Assembly (NCBI GenBank): GCA_947627575.1
Contig: CANQWN010000004.1
Location: 1 to 64,000 of the forward strand
Length of the DNA stretch: 64,000 nucleotides
From: an uncultured Clostridia bacterium
GTDB taxonomy: Bacteria > Bacillota > Clostridia > Christensenellales > Borkfalkiaceae
Direction: 5' to 3'
Made by a program: the position numbers and the translations under genes. The notes under the pieces were generated by a model. That model worked only from the letters and a program-made list of their open reading frames with translations. It did no database searches and was not told the origin of the DNA. Below are positions 26,053 through 35,469 of the stretch, piece by piece (positions within the stretch are counted from its first letter, which is position 1; the number at the start of each line of letters is the position of its first letter).

Positions 26053-27438
26053 TCAATTGAATTCGCAGAATTTCGCAATATATTCAACAAGTTCTTCCTC
26101 TTTAAGCCGTATCTGTTTCATCGTGTCCCTGTCGCGCACGGTAACCGTGCCGTCCTCAAGCGTGTCGAAGTCTACGGTGATGCAGAGGGGGGTGCCTATC
26201 TCGTCCTGACGGCGGTAACGCTTGCCTATAGAACCGGCGGCGTCGTAAGTTACCATAAACTTTTTGCAAAGTTTTGCGTAGATGCTTTCCGCCTTTTCGG
26301 AAAGGTTTTTCTGTAATGGCAGTACGGCGGCTTTGTATGCCGCTATGGCGGGGTGAAAGTGCATTACGGTACGCGTTTCGCCGTCCTCCAACTTTTCCTC
26401 GTCGTACGCTTCGGAAAGGGTGGCAAGCATAAGCCTGTCCGCGCCTATGGAATACTCTATCACGTACGGTATAAATTTTTCGCCCGTGGCGGGGTCGGCA
26501 TACTGCATACTTTTCCCCGAATATTCCTGATGCCGCGTAAGGTCGTACTGCGTGCGGTTGTGTATACCGTTAAGTTCGGACCAGCCCATGGGGAAGAGGT
26601 ACTGTATGTCGCACGCCGCTTTGGCGTAATGCGCCAGCTTGTCGTGATCTTTAAAGCGCAGATGATCTTCCTTAAAGCCCAAATCGGTTAAAAATTTCCA
26701 CGCCTTGCCCTTAAACTCGTCGTAATATTTCCCGTCCGTGCCTTCCTTGCAGAACCATTGGTGTTCCATCTGTTCAAATTCTATGGTGCGGAAAATAAAG
26801 TTTCCGGGCGTTATCTCGTTTCTGAACGCCTTGCCTATCTGCGCTATGCCGAAGGGCACTTTGGCGCGGGTGGTGCGCTGTACGTTCAAAAAATTTACAA
26901 ACTCGCCCTGCGCGGTTTCGGGGCGGAGGTATATCTTGTTCTGATTTTCGTCCGTCACCCCGCGTGAGGTTTCAAACATAAGGTTAAAAGTGCGTATGCC
27001 CGTCCAGTTGAACTTGCCGCATATCGGGCAGCAAACCCTGTGTTCGTTGATGTAATTTTCCATTTCCTCGTTGGTCATAAGGTCGGGATTTACTTTGCCC
27101 TTCGAGTGGCTTTCAATCAGGTTGTCCGCGCGGTGACGGCTTTTACATTCCTTGCAATCCATTTTGGGATCGGAAAAGGAGGCGGTGTGCCCGCTGGCTT
27201 CCCACACGCGCGAATTCATTAAAATCGCCGCGTCAACGCCGTAGCTGTTCTCGCTTTCCTGCACAAACCTCTTCCACCAAGCGCGCTTTATGTTGTTCTT
27301 TATTTCCACGCCGACGGGGCCGTAGTCCCACGTATTGCCCATTCCGCCGTATATTTCGCTTCCCGGGAAGATTATCCCGCGCGCTTTGCAAAGGTTTACT
27401 ATCTTATCCATAGTAACGCATTTTTTTTCTTCTGCCAT
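26053..27438 (-). CDS. glyQS: Glycine--tRNA ligase, single-chain type
   Basis: A 461-residue class II aminoacyl-tRNA synthetase of the alpha-2 (eukaryote-like) type found in many Gram-positives. It charges tRNA-Gly. Seen: FPGSEIYGGMGNTWDYGPVGVE near the start, the CxxC insert (CKECKSRH, CCPICGKFNWTG), motif 2 (FRNEITPGNFIFRTIEFEQMEHQ), and WSELNGIHNRTQYDL. The C-terminal anticodon-binding domain starts near 360. GAGGTAG lies before the ATG. The short leader leaves no room for a T-box. Confidence 0.97.
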   Translation of the reverse strand: MAEEKKCVTMDKIVNLCKARGIIFPGSEIYGGMGNTWDYGPVGVEIKNNIKRAWWKRFVQESENSYGVDAAILMNSRVWEASGHTASFSDPKMDCKECKSRHRADNLIESHSKGKVNPDLMTNEEMENYINEHRVCCPICGKFNWTGIRTFNLMFETSRGVTDENQNKIYLRPETAQGEFVNFLNVQRTTRAKVPFGIAQIGKAFRNEITPGNFIFRTIEFEQMEHQWFCKEGTDGKYYDEFKGKAWKFLTDLGFKEDHLRFKDHDKLAHYAKAACDIQYLFPMGWSELNGIHNRTQYDLTRHQEYSGKSMQYADPATGEKFIPYVIEYSIGADRLMLATLSEAYDEEKLEDGETRTVMHFHPAIAAYKAAVLPLQKNLSEKAESIYAKLCKKFMVTYDAAGSIGKRYRRQDEIGTPLCITVDFDTLEDGTVTVRDRDTMKQIRLKEEELVEYIAKFCEFN

Positions 27439-27468
27439 ATGCTACCTCTAACAGTAATTCGTACGTAT

Positions 27469-27497
27469 ATATTATTAAAATTACCGCGATAAGTCAA
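27469..27497 (-). promoter_or_regulatory. glyQS promoter
   Basis: On the minus strand: TTGACT (27497-27492), 17 bases, TAATAT (27474-27469). Confidence 0.7.
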
Positions 27498-27619
27498 GTA
27501 AATAATCCCTTTCGCGGCGGCAAATAAATTTTTTGAAAACAATACGCCGCCGCGCGCCCCGTTCCAACCCAAAAAAAATAAATTTTATTGTCAAAACGAT
27601 ATACTTTACGCGCGCGTTG

Positions 27620-27628
27620 TGTTATAAT
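27620..27628 (+). promoter_or_regulatory. Extended -10 promoter for fhs-glnS
   Basis: TGTTATAAT is an extended -10 element (27620-27628). No good -35 is seen. Predicted start is near 27635. Confidence 0.55.
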
Positions 27629-27663
27629 AATTTAGCTTTAATAATTATAACGGGGTGAAGTTT

Positions 27664-29325
27664 ATGCTGTCCGACATAGAAATTGCAGAAAGTTGTAAGT
27701 TGCGCGATATACGCGAAATAGCCGCAAAACTCGGCCTTGAAGAGGACGATTTGGAACTTTACGGCAAGTATAAAGCCAAAATCAATCTCAAAGAGTTAAA
27801 GCCAAAATCAAAACTCGTTTTGGTTACGGCGATAAACCCCACGCCCGCGGGCGAGGGCAAAACAACCGTTTCGATAGGGCTTGCGGACGGAATGTCCCGC
27901 CTCGGCAAAAGGGCGTGCCTCGCCTTGCGCGAACCTTCCCTCGGTCCCGTTTTCGGGATAAAGGGCGGCGCGGCGGGCGGCGGCTATGCGCAGGTTGTGC
28001 CTATGGCGGATATCAACCTGCATTTCACGGGCGATCTTCACGCCATAACAGCCGCAAACAATCTGCTTTGCGCAATGATAGATAATCACATATTCCGCGG
28101 CAACGCTTTGGATATACGCACCGTATATTTCCGCCGTTGCATGGATATGAACGACAGGGCTTTGAGGGATCTTACGATAAAATGTTCCGCGGGGAATATG
28201 AAGGGTTGCGCCGATTACACCCGCGCGGAAAGTTTTGAAATTACCGCCGCTTCCGAAATAATGGCGGTGCTTTGCCTCGCCGCCGATATGGCGGATCTTA
28301 AAAGGCGTCTGGGCGATATAGTGGTGGGCGTAAACGGCAGCGGGGAATTTGTCCGCGCGCGTCAGCTTAACGCCGTAGGGGCGATGGCAACCCTCCTCAA
28401 AGAGGCGATAAAGCCCAATCTCGTGCAGACGTTGGAAGGCACCCCCGCGATAGTTCACGGCGGACCTTTCGCAAACATAGCCCACGGCTGCAATTCCGTC
28501 CGCGCAACCCGCACGGCGATGAGCCTTGCCGACGTGGTGGTAACCGAAGCCGGTTTCGGCGCGGATTTGGGCGCGGAAAAGTTTCTCGACGCAAAATGCA
28601 GGATAGCGGGTATTCAGCCGGACTGCGTGGTTGTGGTAGCCACGGTACGCGCCCTGAAAATGCACGGCGGCGCGGATAAAGCCAAACTTGCGGAAGAGGA
28701 TATCCCCGCGCTTAAAGCGGGCTTGCCCAATCTTTTAAAACACATTTCCAATATGAAGGACGTCTACAAAAAACCCGTAGTCGTCGCAATGAATTCGTTT
28801 TTCTCCGATACTCCCGCGGAAACGCAGACGGTGTTGGACGCGTGCGCGCAGGCGGGCGTAAAAGCCGTGTTCTGCGACGTGTTCGCGCGCGGAGGCGCGG
28901 GCGGCGAAGCGCTTGCGCGCGAAGTGCTTGCGGCGTGCGAAATAAAAAGCCGTCTTGATTACGCGTATAATCTCGGCGACGATATAAAGACAAAAATCAA
29001 CGACGTAGTAGTAAAAATTTACGGCGGGGACGGCGCGGAATATTCCGAAGAGGCAAGCGCGAAGATAGAAGAGATAGAAAGGAAAGGCATAAAGGGCTTG
29101 CCCGTCATAATAGCCAAAACGCAGTATTCGCTTTCGGACGACGCAAAAAAACTTGCCCGTCCGCAGGGATTTAAAATCCACGTCCGCGACATCATATATA
29201 AGGGCGGGGCGGGCTTTATAGTGGCTGTCGCCGGCGAAATAATGCTTATGCCGGGGCTTCCCAAAATCCCCTGCGCCGAAAAAATAGACATAGACGACGA
29301 CGGAAACGTTTCCGGTCTTTCCTGA
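27664..29325 (+). CDS. fhs: Formate--tetrahydrofolate ligase
   Basis: A 553-residue enzyme that activates formate with ATP to 10-formyl-THF, entry to the one-carbon pool and to the Wood-Ljungdahl methyl branch. Seen: the ATP-binding loop TPAGEGKTTVSIGLADG, REPSLGPVFGIKGGAAGGGYAQVVPM (start of the formate/folate site), and FTGDLHAITAANNLL. Length matches the family (about 556). The upstream in-frame GTG at 27655 lies inside the ribosome site GGGGTG, so ATG 27664 is chosen. glnS follows after 12 bases. Without other acetogenesis genes here, a purely biosynthetic role is as likely. Confidence 0.97.
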   Translation: MLSDIEIAESCKLRDIREIAAKLGLEEDDLELYGKYKAKINLKELKPKSKLVLVTAINPTPAGEGKTTVSIGLADGMSRLGKRACLALREPSLGPVFGIKGGAAGGGYAQVVPMADINLHFTGDLHAITAANNLLCAMIDNHIFRGNALDIRTVYFRRCMDMNDRALRDLTIKCSAGNMKGCADYTRAESFEITAASEIMAVLCLAADMADLKRRLGDIVVGVNGSGEFVRARQLNAVGAMATLLKEAIKPNLVQTLEGTPAIVHGGPFANIAHGCNSVRATRTAMSLADVVVTEAGFGADLGAEKFLDAKCRIAGIQPDCVVVVATVRALKMHGGADKAKLAEEDIPALKAGLPNLLKHISNMKDVYKKPVVVAMNSFFSDTPAETQTVLDACAQAGVKAVFCDVFARGGAGGEALAREVLAACEIKSRLDYAYNLGDDIKTKINDVVVKIYGGDGAEYSEEASAKIEEIERKGIKGLPVIIAKTQYSLSDDAKKLARPQGFKIHVRDIIYKGGAGFIVAVAGEIMLMPGLPKIPCAEKIDIDDDGNVSGLS

Positions 29326-29337
29326 TAAGGTATAAAA

Positions 29338-30987
29338 ATGGACTTACCCGAAGCATCTAACTTTATAGAACAATTCATAAACGAGGATATCCGCGCGGGC
29401 AAACTCGAACCCGTAAACAACCGCGTTCAGGTGCGTTTTCCGCCCGAACCCAACGGCTATCTTCACATAGGGCACATAAAGGCAATGTGCATAAATTTCG
29501 GCGTAAAGGAAAAGTACGGCGGCAAACTTAACCTGCGCATGGACGACACCAACCCCGCAAAAGAGGACTATGAATACGTAAATTCGATAGTGGACGCGGT
29601 AAAGTGGCTGGGCTTTGAATACGATAAGCTGGTGTTCGCTTCCGATTATTACGACAGACTTTACGAAATTGCCGAAAAATTCATTCTCGACGGCAACGCC
29701 TACGTCTGCGACCTGTCCGCGGCGGAAATCACCGCAACGCGAGGCACGCTTACGGAACCGGGCATACCCTCGCCTTACCGCAACAGGACGGTTGAGGAAA
29801 ACCTTAAACTTTTCCGCGAGATGAGGGACGGCAAATATCCCGACGGGGCAAAGACGTTGCGCGCAAAGATAGATATGGCTTCACCCAATCTAAACATGCG
29901 CGACCCCGTAATTTACCGCATAGCGCACGTTCCGCACTACCGCACGGGCGACAAATGGTGCATATATCCAATGTACGATTACGCCCATCCCCTTTCGGAC
30001 GCGATAGAGGGGGTAACCCATTCGCTGTGTTCGCTTGAATTTGAAAATCACCGTCCTCTGTACGAGTGGTTTGTGGAAAGGGCGGGCTTTTCCGCGCCCC
30101 TTCCCCGACAGATAGAGTTTGCAAGGCTGAATATCACAAATATGCTTATGTCCAAACGCTATCTTAAAAAACTTGTGGACGAGGGGTTTGTGCGCGGTTG
30201 GGACGATCCGCGCATGCCTACCGTAGCGGGGTTGAAAAACCGCGGCGTCCCGCCCGAGGCGCTTAAAAAATTCTGCGCCGACGTGGGCGTGGCAAAGGCG
30301 TACTCGGTCGTAAGTTCGGCGCAACTCGACAGTTGCATACGCGACAACCTGAACTTTAACGCGGAACGCGCTATGGCTGTTCTCAATCCCGTAAAACTTA
30401 CCGTAACAAACTATTCCGGCGAGGAAGAGCTGGATTTTGAAATAAACCCCATGAAAGAGGGCAGCGGCGTCCGCAAAATAAAGTTTACGGGCAACGTGTA
30501 TATAGACGCGGACGATTTTTCCCTCGATCCGCCTCCCAAATACAAACGTCTGCAAAAGGGCGGCACCGTGCGCCTGAAAGGCGCGTATATAGTGCGTTGC
30601 GACGACGTTTTGTTTGACGAAGAGGGTAACGTAAAGCAAATACTTTGCACATATTTCCCCGAAACGCGTAGCGGAAGCGGCGCAGAAACGCCGATAAAAG
30701 CAAAGGGCGTAATACAGTGGGTGGACGCAAAGTACGGTTGCGACGCGGAATTCAGGCGCTATCAGCCCTTGCTTAAAGACGAACAGTATCCCGAACAAGA
30801 TTACGGCGAAAGGCTTAATACCGAAAGCGAGCAGATATGTTTCGGTAAAGCCGAACCTTATCTTAAAGACAGCGCGGACGGCAAGCCTTTTCAGGCTATG
30901 CGTACGGGTTACTTCAAAAAGTGCAGCGAGGGCGGCGCGCTTATATTATCTGAAATAGTTTCATTGAAGGACGGTTACAACAAGTAA
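29338..30987 (+). CDS. glnS: Glutamine--tRNA ligase
   Basis: A 549-residue class I synthetase. HIGH motif in PEPNGYLHIGHIKA (about residues 39-52). RMDDTNPAKEDYEY and the GlnRS-type DYAHPLSDAIEGVTHSLCSLE follow, with KMSKR replaced by the common LMSKR. The C-terminal two-barrel anticodon domain is complete. The GlnRS-specific pattern, rather than GluRS, means this organism can charge Gln directly; many Firmicutes rely on GatCAB instead. It is in the fhs unit, with no shared pathway evident. Confidence 0.95.
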   Translation: MDLPEASNFIEQFINEDIRAGKLEPVNNRVQVRFPPEPNGYLHIGHIKAMCINFGVKEKYGGKLNLRMDDTNPAKEDYEYVNSIVDAVKWLGFEYDKLVFASDYYDRLYEIAEKFILDGNAYVCDLSAAEITATRGTLTEPGIPSPYRNRTVEENLKLFREMRDGKYPDGAKTLRAKIDMASPNLNMRDPVIYRIAHVPHYRTGDKWCIYPMYDYAHPLSDAIEGVTHSLCSLEFENHRPLYEWFVERAGFSAPLPRQIEFARLNITNMLMSKRYLKKLVDEGFVRGWDDPRMPTVAGLKNRGVPPEALKKFCADVGVAKAYSVVSSAQLDSCIRDNLNFNAERAMAVLNPVKLTVTNYSGEEELDFEINPMKEGSGVRKIKFTGNVYIDADDFSLDPPPKYKRLQKGGTVRLKGAYIVRCDDVLFDEEGNVKQILCTYFPETRSGSGAETPIKAKGVIQWVDAKYGCDAEFRRYQPLLKDEQYPEQDYGERLNTESEQICFGKAEPYLKDSADGKPFQAMRTGYFKKCSEGGALILSEIVSLKDGYNK

Positions 30988-31003
30988 CCTTTAAGAGGTG
31001 AAA

Positions 31004-32218
31004 ATGAGTATCATAGGCATTGTAGCTCTGGCGGTTATATTGCTTTGCACGGCGACAGGCGCCGTGGTGGGCGCGTTGAAGGGCTACACCAAAGTAAAAA
31101 GCTGGGCTGCGGAATATCTCGCCGCGGGCATTCTTACGATAGTGTTCGGCGCGATAATACGTAAAAATCTTCCGGGCGGCGGAAGCGGCTTTTCGGCTGT
31201 TGCGCCGGCTTTGATAACGTTTGCAATCGCGATAGTGTTCATTCTTCTGTTCGCGGTGCTTTCGTGGCGCGGCAGAATTTTCTTTGAAAAAGGGCTGGAA
31301 AGGCGCAAACAGCTTTCATATTACCGTCAGTACGATCAGATTGAGGACAACAGGGAACAGATCCTCGACGCGTTGGACGTAAACGACAAAAAGGCTTACA
31401 AAAAACTTACAAAACACAAGTTCAAATACAAGGGCGGCGTCTGGTCCGTGCTTAACCGCGTGTTCGGCGGCATAACTTCCGCAATCAAGTGCGCGGTTGT
31501 AAGCGCGCTGATATTTTCGTGCGTGCTGGCGTTTGTGGAATTTTCCCATCTTGCGGAAACGGGCGGCGCGCTTAACGGCTTTTTGGGCGATGTTTACGGC
31601 AGCGGCGTATGGAAATTCGTCCGCAAATATCTTATGGATATGATAGTGTTGGGTCTGCTGTCGCTGTGCATAAAGACGGGCTTTTCAAGCGGTATATCCA
31701 ACGCCGTATGGGTATTGGTGGTTTTGGGGTTGATAGCCTTTGCGGGCTATGCTTCCTACTATATGGTTGCAAAAACAACCCTGTTCGATTCGGCGGCGCA
31801 GGCTCTCGGCGGCAGGCTTTCCGGCTTGCTTGAAAAGGGCGCGGATATTCTCGAAAAAATAAAATTGACGGATACGAAGATAGCCAAAATAATATTGGGC
31901 GCGGGCGTTTTCATCCTTATGTTGATTCCCATAATTCTCGCCGCGGTATTCGTGCCCCAACTTATAGGCAGGGCGCGCGAAAGCAAAATCTTCGGATATG
32001 CGGACGGCGTTATGGGCGCGATTATTGTAACCGCGCTTGTGTTCGGCATACTTTTCGTGGTGGGCGCAGTAGTGGATTCCCTGCAAAGTTTCGGGTTTAT
32101 GGATGTGTTCAACAACTATTTCGTCCACAGCAAATTGGCGGTGTATATGTACGGCGACAACCTGCTGGTAAGTATGGGGTTGGGCGACGTTTTCTCGATA
32201 GGCAAATATTTAAGATAA
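31004..32218 (+). CDS. Polytopic membrane protein, CvpA-like at the N-terminus
   Basis: A 404-residue protein with about eight hydrophobic segments. The first (GAVVGALKGYTKVK) resembles the G-x3-G-x2-KG turn of CvpA-like proteins; beyond that I recognise nothing. A charged cytoplasmic loop (about residues 95-145) separates the second and third segments. ATG 31004 is chosen over GTG 30998 because that GTG lies within the ribosome site GAGGTG. It is 16 bases after glnS, so probably the end of the fhs-glnS unit. Confidence 0.72.
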   Translation: MSIIGIVALAVILLCTATGAVVGALKGYTKVKSWAAEYLAAGILTIVFGAIIRKNLPGGGSGFSAVAPALITFAIAIVFILLFAVLSWRGRIFFEKGLERRKQLSYYRQYDQIEDNREQILDALDVNDKKAYKKLTKHKFKYKGGVWSVLNRVFGGITSAIKCAVVSALIFSCVLAFVEFSHLAETGGALNGFLGDVYGSGVWKFVRKYLMDMIVLGLLSLCIKTGFSSGISNAVWVLVVLGLIAFAGYASYYMVAKTTLFDSAAQALGGRLSGLLEKGADILEKIKLTDTKIAKIILGAGVFILMLIPIILAAVFVPQLIGRARESKIFGYADGVMGAIIVTALVFGILFVVGAVVDSLQSFGFMDVFNNYFVHSKLAVYMYGDNLLVSMGLGDVFSIGKYLR

Positions 32219-32224
32219 CACGGC

Positions 32225-32256
32225 AACGGCGGCGCTTATGCGCCGCCGTTATTTTC
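32225..32256 (+). terminator. Terminator of the fhs-glnS-membrane protein unit
   Basis: Perfect 11-bp stem (32225-32235 with 32240-32250), TTAT loop, then ATTTTC. Confidence 0.8.
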
Positions 32257-32413
32257 AGGGATTGAACTTTTCCGAATAGCTTTCGCAACAGGTGCAGGTT
32301 TCGCTGTTGCAGCTGCAACCCACGCGGATTTTATCGAGAGTGCAGTTACAGCCGTCGTAGTTGTGCTTGCATGCCTTAACGTTGCACGCAATACCGAAAT
32401 TTACGTTTTCCAT
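32255..32413 (-). CDS. DUF1540 small cysteine-rich protein
   Basis: A 52-residue protein with nine cysteines (ACNVKACKHN, GCNC, RVGCSCNSETCTCC). This is the DUF1540 pattern seen in clostridia, often near sporulation genes. Probably metal-binding (inference). The start ATG 32413 has GGAGGA eight bases upstream, which settles it over a longer frame. It is monocistronic. Confidence 0.85.
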   Translation of the reverse strand: MENVNFGIACNVKACKHNYDGCNCTLDKIRVGCSCNSETCTCCESYSEKFNP

Positions 32414-32469
32414 AAATAATCCTCCGTCTTTATTTTGTCCGTCCCCGCCGCCTATTATCCGCGCAGGTA

Positions 32470-32498
32470 TTGACAAATTTTCCGTAATATACTAAAAT
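32470..32498 (+). promoter_or_regulatory. rplI promoter
   Basis: TTGACA (32470-32475), 17 bases, TAAAAT (32493-32498). Confidence 0.75.
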
Positions 32499-32518
32499 AT
32501 TGTAAAAGAGGTGCAAAT

Positions 32519-32962
32519 ATGAAAGTTATACTTTTGAAGGACGTTCAGGGTCAGGGCAAGAAGGGCGAAGTTGTGGACGTAAACGAGGGTTACGCGCGCA
32601 ACTTTTTGATAAAAAAGGGCTTTGCCGAAGCGGCAACCCCGTCAAAACTCAACGATATAGCCCAGAAAAAATCTTCCGCGGAATTTCACCGCGCCGAGGA
32701 ACTTAAAGCGCTTCGCGCGCTTGCGGCGGAAATAAAGGGTAAAACTTTCGTCGTCGCGTTAAAAGCCGGGCAGGGCGGAAAAGTGTTCGGTTCCGTCACG
32801 GCTTCTTCGGTTGCGGAAGCGCTTGCCGCTTCCGGATACGAGGTGGACAAGAAGAAGATAGCGCTTCCCCAGCCTATAAAAACGGTGGGCGAATACAAGA
32901 TAGAGATAAAGTTTACCGAAGGTATTTCCACTGAAATAATACTCGCCGTCAAAGGCGAATAA
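32519..32962 (+). CDS. rplI: 50S ribosomal protein L9
   Basis: A 147-residue ribosomal protein that binds 23S rRNA at the base of the L1 stalk. The L9 signature [24 protein letters not shown] is at residues 14-37. A long connecting helix and the C-terminal domain ([12 protein letters not shown]) complete it. Length is normal. It usually sits near dnaB or gdpP; here it stands alone with its own promoter and terminator. Confidence 0.98.
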   Translation: MKVILLKDVQGQGKKGEVVDVNEGYARNFLIKKGFAEAATPSKLNDIAQKKSSAEFHRAEELKALRALAAEIKGKTFVVALKAGQGGKVFGSVTASSVAEALAASGYEVDKKKIALPQPIKTVGEYKIEIKFTEGISTEIILAVKGE

Positions 32963-32996
32963 AAAAACAGCCGCGCAAAAGCGCGGCTGTTTTTTT
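32962..32996 (+). terminator. rplI terminator (bidirectional)
   Basis: A7-CAGCCGCGC, AAAA loop, GCGCGGCTG-T7. Perfect 16-bp stem including the A/T arms. Confidence 0.85.
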
Positions 32997-33013
32997 ATGC
33001 TGTTTTGCGTAAT

Positions 33014-34807
33014 TTATCCGCGACCGCCGTTTTGCGTATCGGCGGGGCGGGAGGACATCGCCGCCGCAATTTTTGCGGCGCAACGCTTTATCGCCGCGTT
33101 CACGGCGCGGAAAGCCGACTTGTCCGTGCGGTAACCAGTAAGCCAGACGGGCGCGGTTACGGGGATATCCCTGAATTTTTCTTCCCACACGCCCAACACG
33201 TTCAAAACATAGGCGTAGGGTATAACTTCATAGTAAAAAGCGGGGTTTTCTTCCGTTGCAAGCACAAGCGAGGGCTTGCCCGTATTTATAACGTAACGCT
33301 TAAATCCCACAACCTCGTTGAGTTGCCTTGCATATTCCTTGTTGCGGCTTATAAGCAATACAGAAAACAACACCTCAACAAAGCCCAAAACGCTTAACAG
33401 AGCTTTGGGAAGCAGGGGCATTACGGCGGAAGGAATAAAATAGCAGTAAACAAAGCAACACACCGCGCCTACCGCGCCTATGCCCAAAGCGAACAGAAAA
33501 TAGGTGATTTGGTTTAGTTTCAGCCTGTAATACATCATCGATTCCGTAAGCGCGTAAACGATAAGCGCGGGTATAACAGAAAGGAAAGGCGCAAAATAAA
33601 CGAAGGTGGAAGATATGTTTTTAAGCGCCAAAGCAAACGGCGCCGCGCCGAGAAGCAACCCGCCCAGAAGCACTGCCAAAACCGAAAGCCCTATGCTTTG
33701 GTTCAGGTAAAGCCCCTTTGTGTGCTTTTCCACCAACGCCGTGGCGCGTTCCGCGGTGCGGTAATACACGTTTTTCAGTTTTTCGATTTTCACCTCATTT
33801 CCGCCGCGGAAAAGCCCGCCGAAAAGTACGTGTTCGTAATCGTTTGCGGTTGCAGGCAATTCGCGCAGTTTAACAAGCGTAATGTCCCCGTCCGCGCCTA
33901 TATCGATGCGTAGATATCCCTTGTTCGCCCAATAAAACGCCATCGCCGCAACGTCCTCGCTGTTCACCTTGTTGTCAATCAGCTTGCCCATGATAAGCGG
34001 GTCCGTCTTATAAATGTTTTTTCTGTCCACGACGGGCGATAAAAGCGATTTGTTGAATGCCGTAAACTTGATTACGGCAATAATAAGTATAAGCGCAACC
34101 GCGGCTATCACAAAATAGTACGGGGTAATGTCAAAGTGGCTTTCCACGGTTCCGTCCGGCAACTTCACGCCAAGCGAAATGTCTGCGCCGTCCGCTTCGG
34201 CGGCGCACGTAACAACGTTCCCCTCCGTAATGGCTTCCAGCCTGCGGGAACCGCAATTTATTTCGGCTTGTCCTTCCGCCTCGGCGGGCAGGGTAAGTTT
34301 AAGTTCAAACAGATATACTTCGGCGTTTTTGCCGTCGAAGAGGTTTAAGTTCAGGTTGCCGCCCTTCACGCAATAATCGTATTTAAGCACGTAAACGTAG
34401 GTTTCGCCGCCCTTCGGCAAGTCGTCGCCTATTTCAACGGAGATATAATTTCTTCCGCTTACGCCCACTTCGTGCGGCGCGTCCGTAAGATTCCCGTCCG
34501 CAAGTTTTGCAACGCTTACGTTTTTAACCTGTTCGCCGTTCCCAACGCTTAAATATCTCGTGCAGGTTGTGGCGCGCCTGCCCGTAAATTGCACCGTAAG
34601 CGTTTCCTCAACGCCTATAACGCCGTCTTTCCCGGCGTTCATTACAATCGCCGCGCGGGAATAGCCGTAAGCGTAATCTTCGCCGCCGTGTTCCGAAGCG
34701 TGCGCAGTCCTTCCGCCGGTAATAAAGGGCAGAATAAACAGCGCCGAAAGCAGTATAACCGCAATCGCCGCCGCTTTCAGACTTTTGCAAAACAGCGTTT
34801 TTCCCAT
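33014..34807 (-). CDS. DUF2207 membrane protein
   Basis: A 597-residue protein. N-terminal signal/anchor (about residues 8-32), then an extracytoplasmic beta domain of about 190 residues (VEETLTVQFTG, YVYVLKYDY). A transmembrane helix near 230-250 follows, then a cytoplasmic domain, more membrane segments (about 370-460), and a C-terminal GFKRYVINTG...ENPAFYYEVIPYAYVLNVLGVWEEKF. That last block is the DUF2207 signature. The tail is Gly-rich. Function unknown; the family is widespread in Gram-positives. It is 16 bases after the Nudix gene, in the same direction. Confidence 0.82.
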   Translation of the reverse strand: MGKTLFCKSLKAAAIAVILLSALFILPFITGGRTAHASEHGGEDYAYGYSRAAIVMNAGKDGVIGVEETLTVQFTGRRATTCTRYLSVGNGEQVKNVSVAKLADGNLTDAPHEVGVSGRNYISVEIGDDLPKGGETYVYVLKYDYCVKGGNLNLNLFDGKNAEVYLFELKLTLPAEAEGQAEINCGSRRLEAITEGNVVTCAAEADGADISLGVKLPDGTVESHFDITPYYFVIAAVALILIIAVIKFTAFNKSLLSPVVDRKNIYKTDPLIMGKLIDNKVNSEDVAAMAFYWANKGYLRIDIGADGDITLVKLRELPATANDYEHVLFGGLFRGGNEVKIEKLKNVYYRTAERATALVEKHTKGLYLNQSIGLSVLAVLLGGLLLGAAPFALALKNISSTFVYFAPFLSVIPALIVYALTESMMYYRLKLNQITYFLFALGIGAVGAVCCFVYCYFIPSAVMPLLPKALLSVLGFVEVLFSVLLISRNKEYARQLNEVVGFKRYVINTGKPSLVLATEENPAFYYEVIPYAYVLNVLGVWEEKFRDIPVTAPVWLTGYRTDKSAFRAVNAAIKRCAAKIAAAMSSRPADTQNGGRG

Positions 34808-34823
34808 ATTTCCCCGAAGTAAA

Positions 34824-35315
34824 TCAGAATTTTTTCAGCTCGTTGACGGCGGCTTTCAAAAAAGTTTCCGCCGTGGATTGTTTCCGCACGTTTTCAAGCG
34901 CCTCGTCTACGGTGAACCAGCGCGCTTCGTCAAGCTCGTTTTTGTCAAGCAAAATTTCGCCGTTTTCCGCCATAATAAGGAAGTTCAGCATAAGCACGTT
35001 TCTCGGCTCGTGATAGCGCGAACTCATATATCTGAATTTCACCGTATCAAGTTTAGTTTCTTCTTTAAATTCGCGCGTGACGGCTTTTTCCGCCGTTTCA
35101 CCCTTTTTTACATAGCCGGCAAACAGAATATAATCGTCCTGCCCGCGGTGTTTGGCAAGCAGTATCCTGTCTTTGGTGCGGTTGGTAACAACCATGCTGA
35201 CGGCTGTGGCAAATCTCGGAAAGCGGTAATCGTCGCACTTTTTGCAATAGGGCACAAGCCCTTCCCCCTGTTTGAATACAAGCGTAAGATTTTCTCCGCA
35301 TTCTGTACAAAACAT
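34824..35315 (-). CDS. Nudix hydrolase with zinc ribbon (NudC-like)
   Basis: A 163-residue protein. A zinc ribbon (CTEC..16..CKKC) lies at residues 3-25, then a Nudix box GYVKKGETAEKAVTREFKEET, one residue short of the full pattern because the usual G after EEx is K. The layout matches the C-terminal part of NADH pyrophosphatase (NudC); the N-terminal NudC domain is missing. Likely hydrolyses a nucleoside diphosphate derivative; the substrate is unknown. ATG 35315 has GGAGGT upstream. Confidence 0.87.
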   Translation of the reverse strand: MFCTECGENLTLVFKQGEGLVPYCKKCDDYRFPRFATAVSMVVTNRTKDRILLAKHRGQDDYILFAGYVKKGETAEKAVTREFKEETKLDTVKFRYMSSRYHEPRNVLMLNFLIMAENGEILLDKNELDEARWFTVDEALENVRKQSTAETFLKAAVNELKKF

Positions 35316-35351
35316 ATCGTTTACCTCCGTAAACGTAAATTCTTTCTTTCT

Positions 35352-35380
35352 ATTATATAACTTTGCTTGCCGATTTTCAA
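35352..35380 (-). promoter_or_regulatory. Promoter of the Nudix-DUF2207 unit
   Basis: On the minus strand: TTGAAA (35380-35375), 17 bases, TATAAT (35357-35352). Confidence 0.8.
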
Positions 35381-35407
35381 TAGGTAAACGCAAATTTAAC
35401 AAATTAT

Positions 35408-35436
35408 TTGACTTATTTTCACAGTTATAATATAAT
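35408..35436 (+). promoter_or_regulatory. Promoter of the UDP-sugar pyrophosphorylase gene
   Basis: TTGACT (35408-35413), 17 bases, TATAAT (35431-35436). Divergent from the Nudix promoter. An in-frame ATG at 35440 lies before the predicted start of transcription. Confidence 0.8.
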
Positions 35437-35469
35437 TGTATGGATAATAATAAGGGGTATAGGGTATTT

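Noticed and set aside
26053-27500. T-box leader for glyQS
   Set aside because: The leader from the predicted promoter to the ATG is only about 25-30 bases, too short for a T-box.
27664-29325. Formate-THF ligase as proof of acetogenesis
   Set aside because: No other Wood-Ljungdahl genes are in the window. The enzyme is common in non-acetogens.
33014-34807. Opposite-strand frames in the DUF2207, LRR and other long genes
   Set aside because: They are shadows of the real coding frames, with unlikely composition (many Arg, His and Cys) and no ribosome sites.
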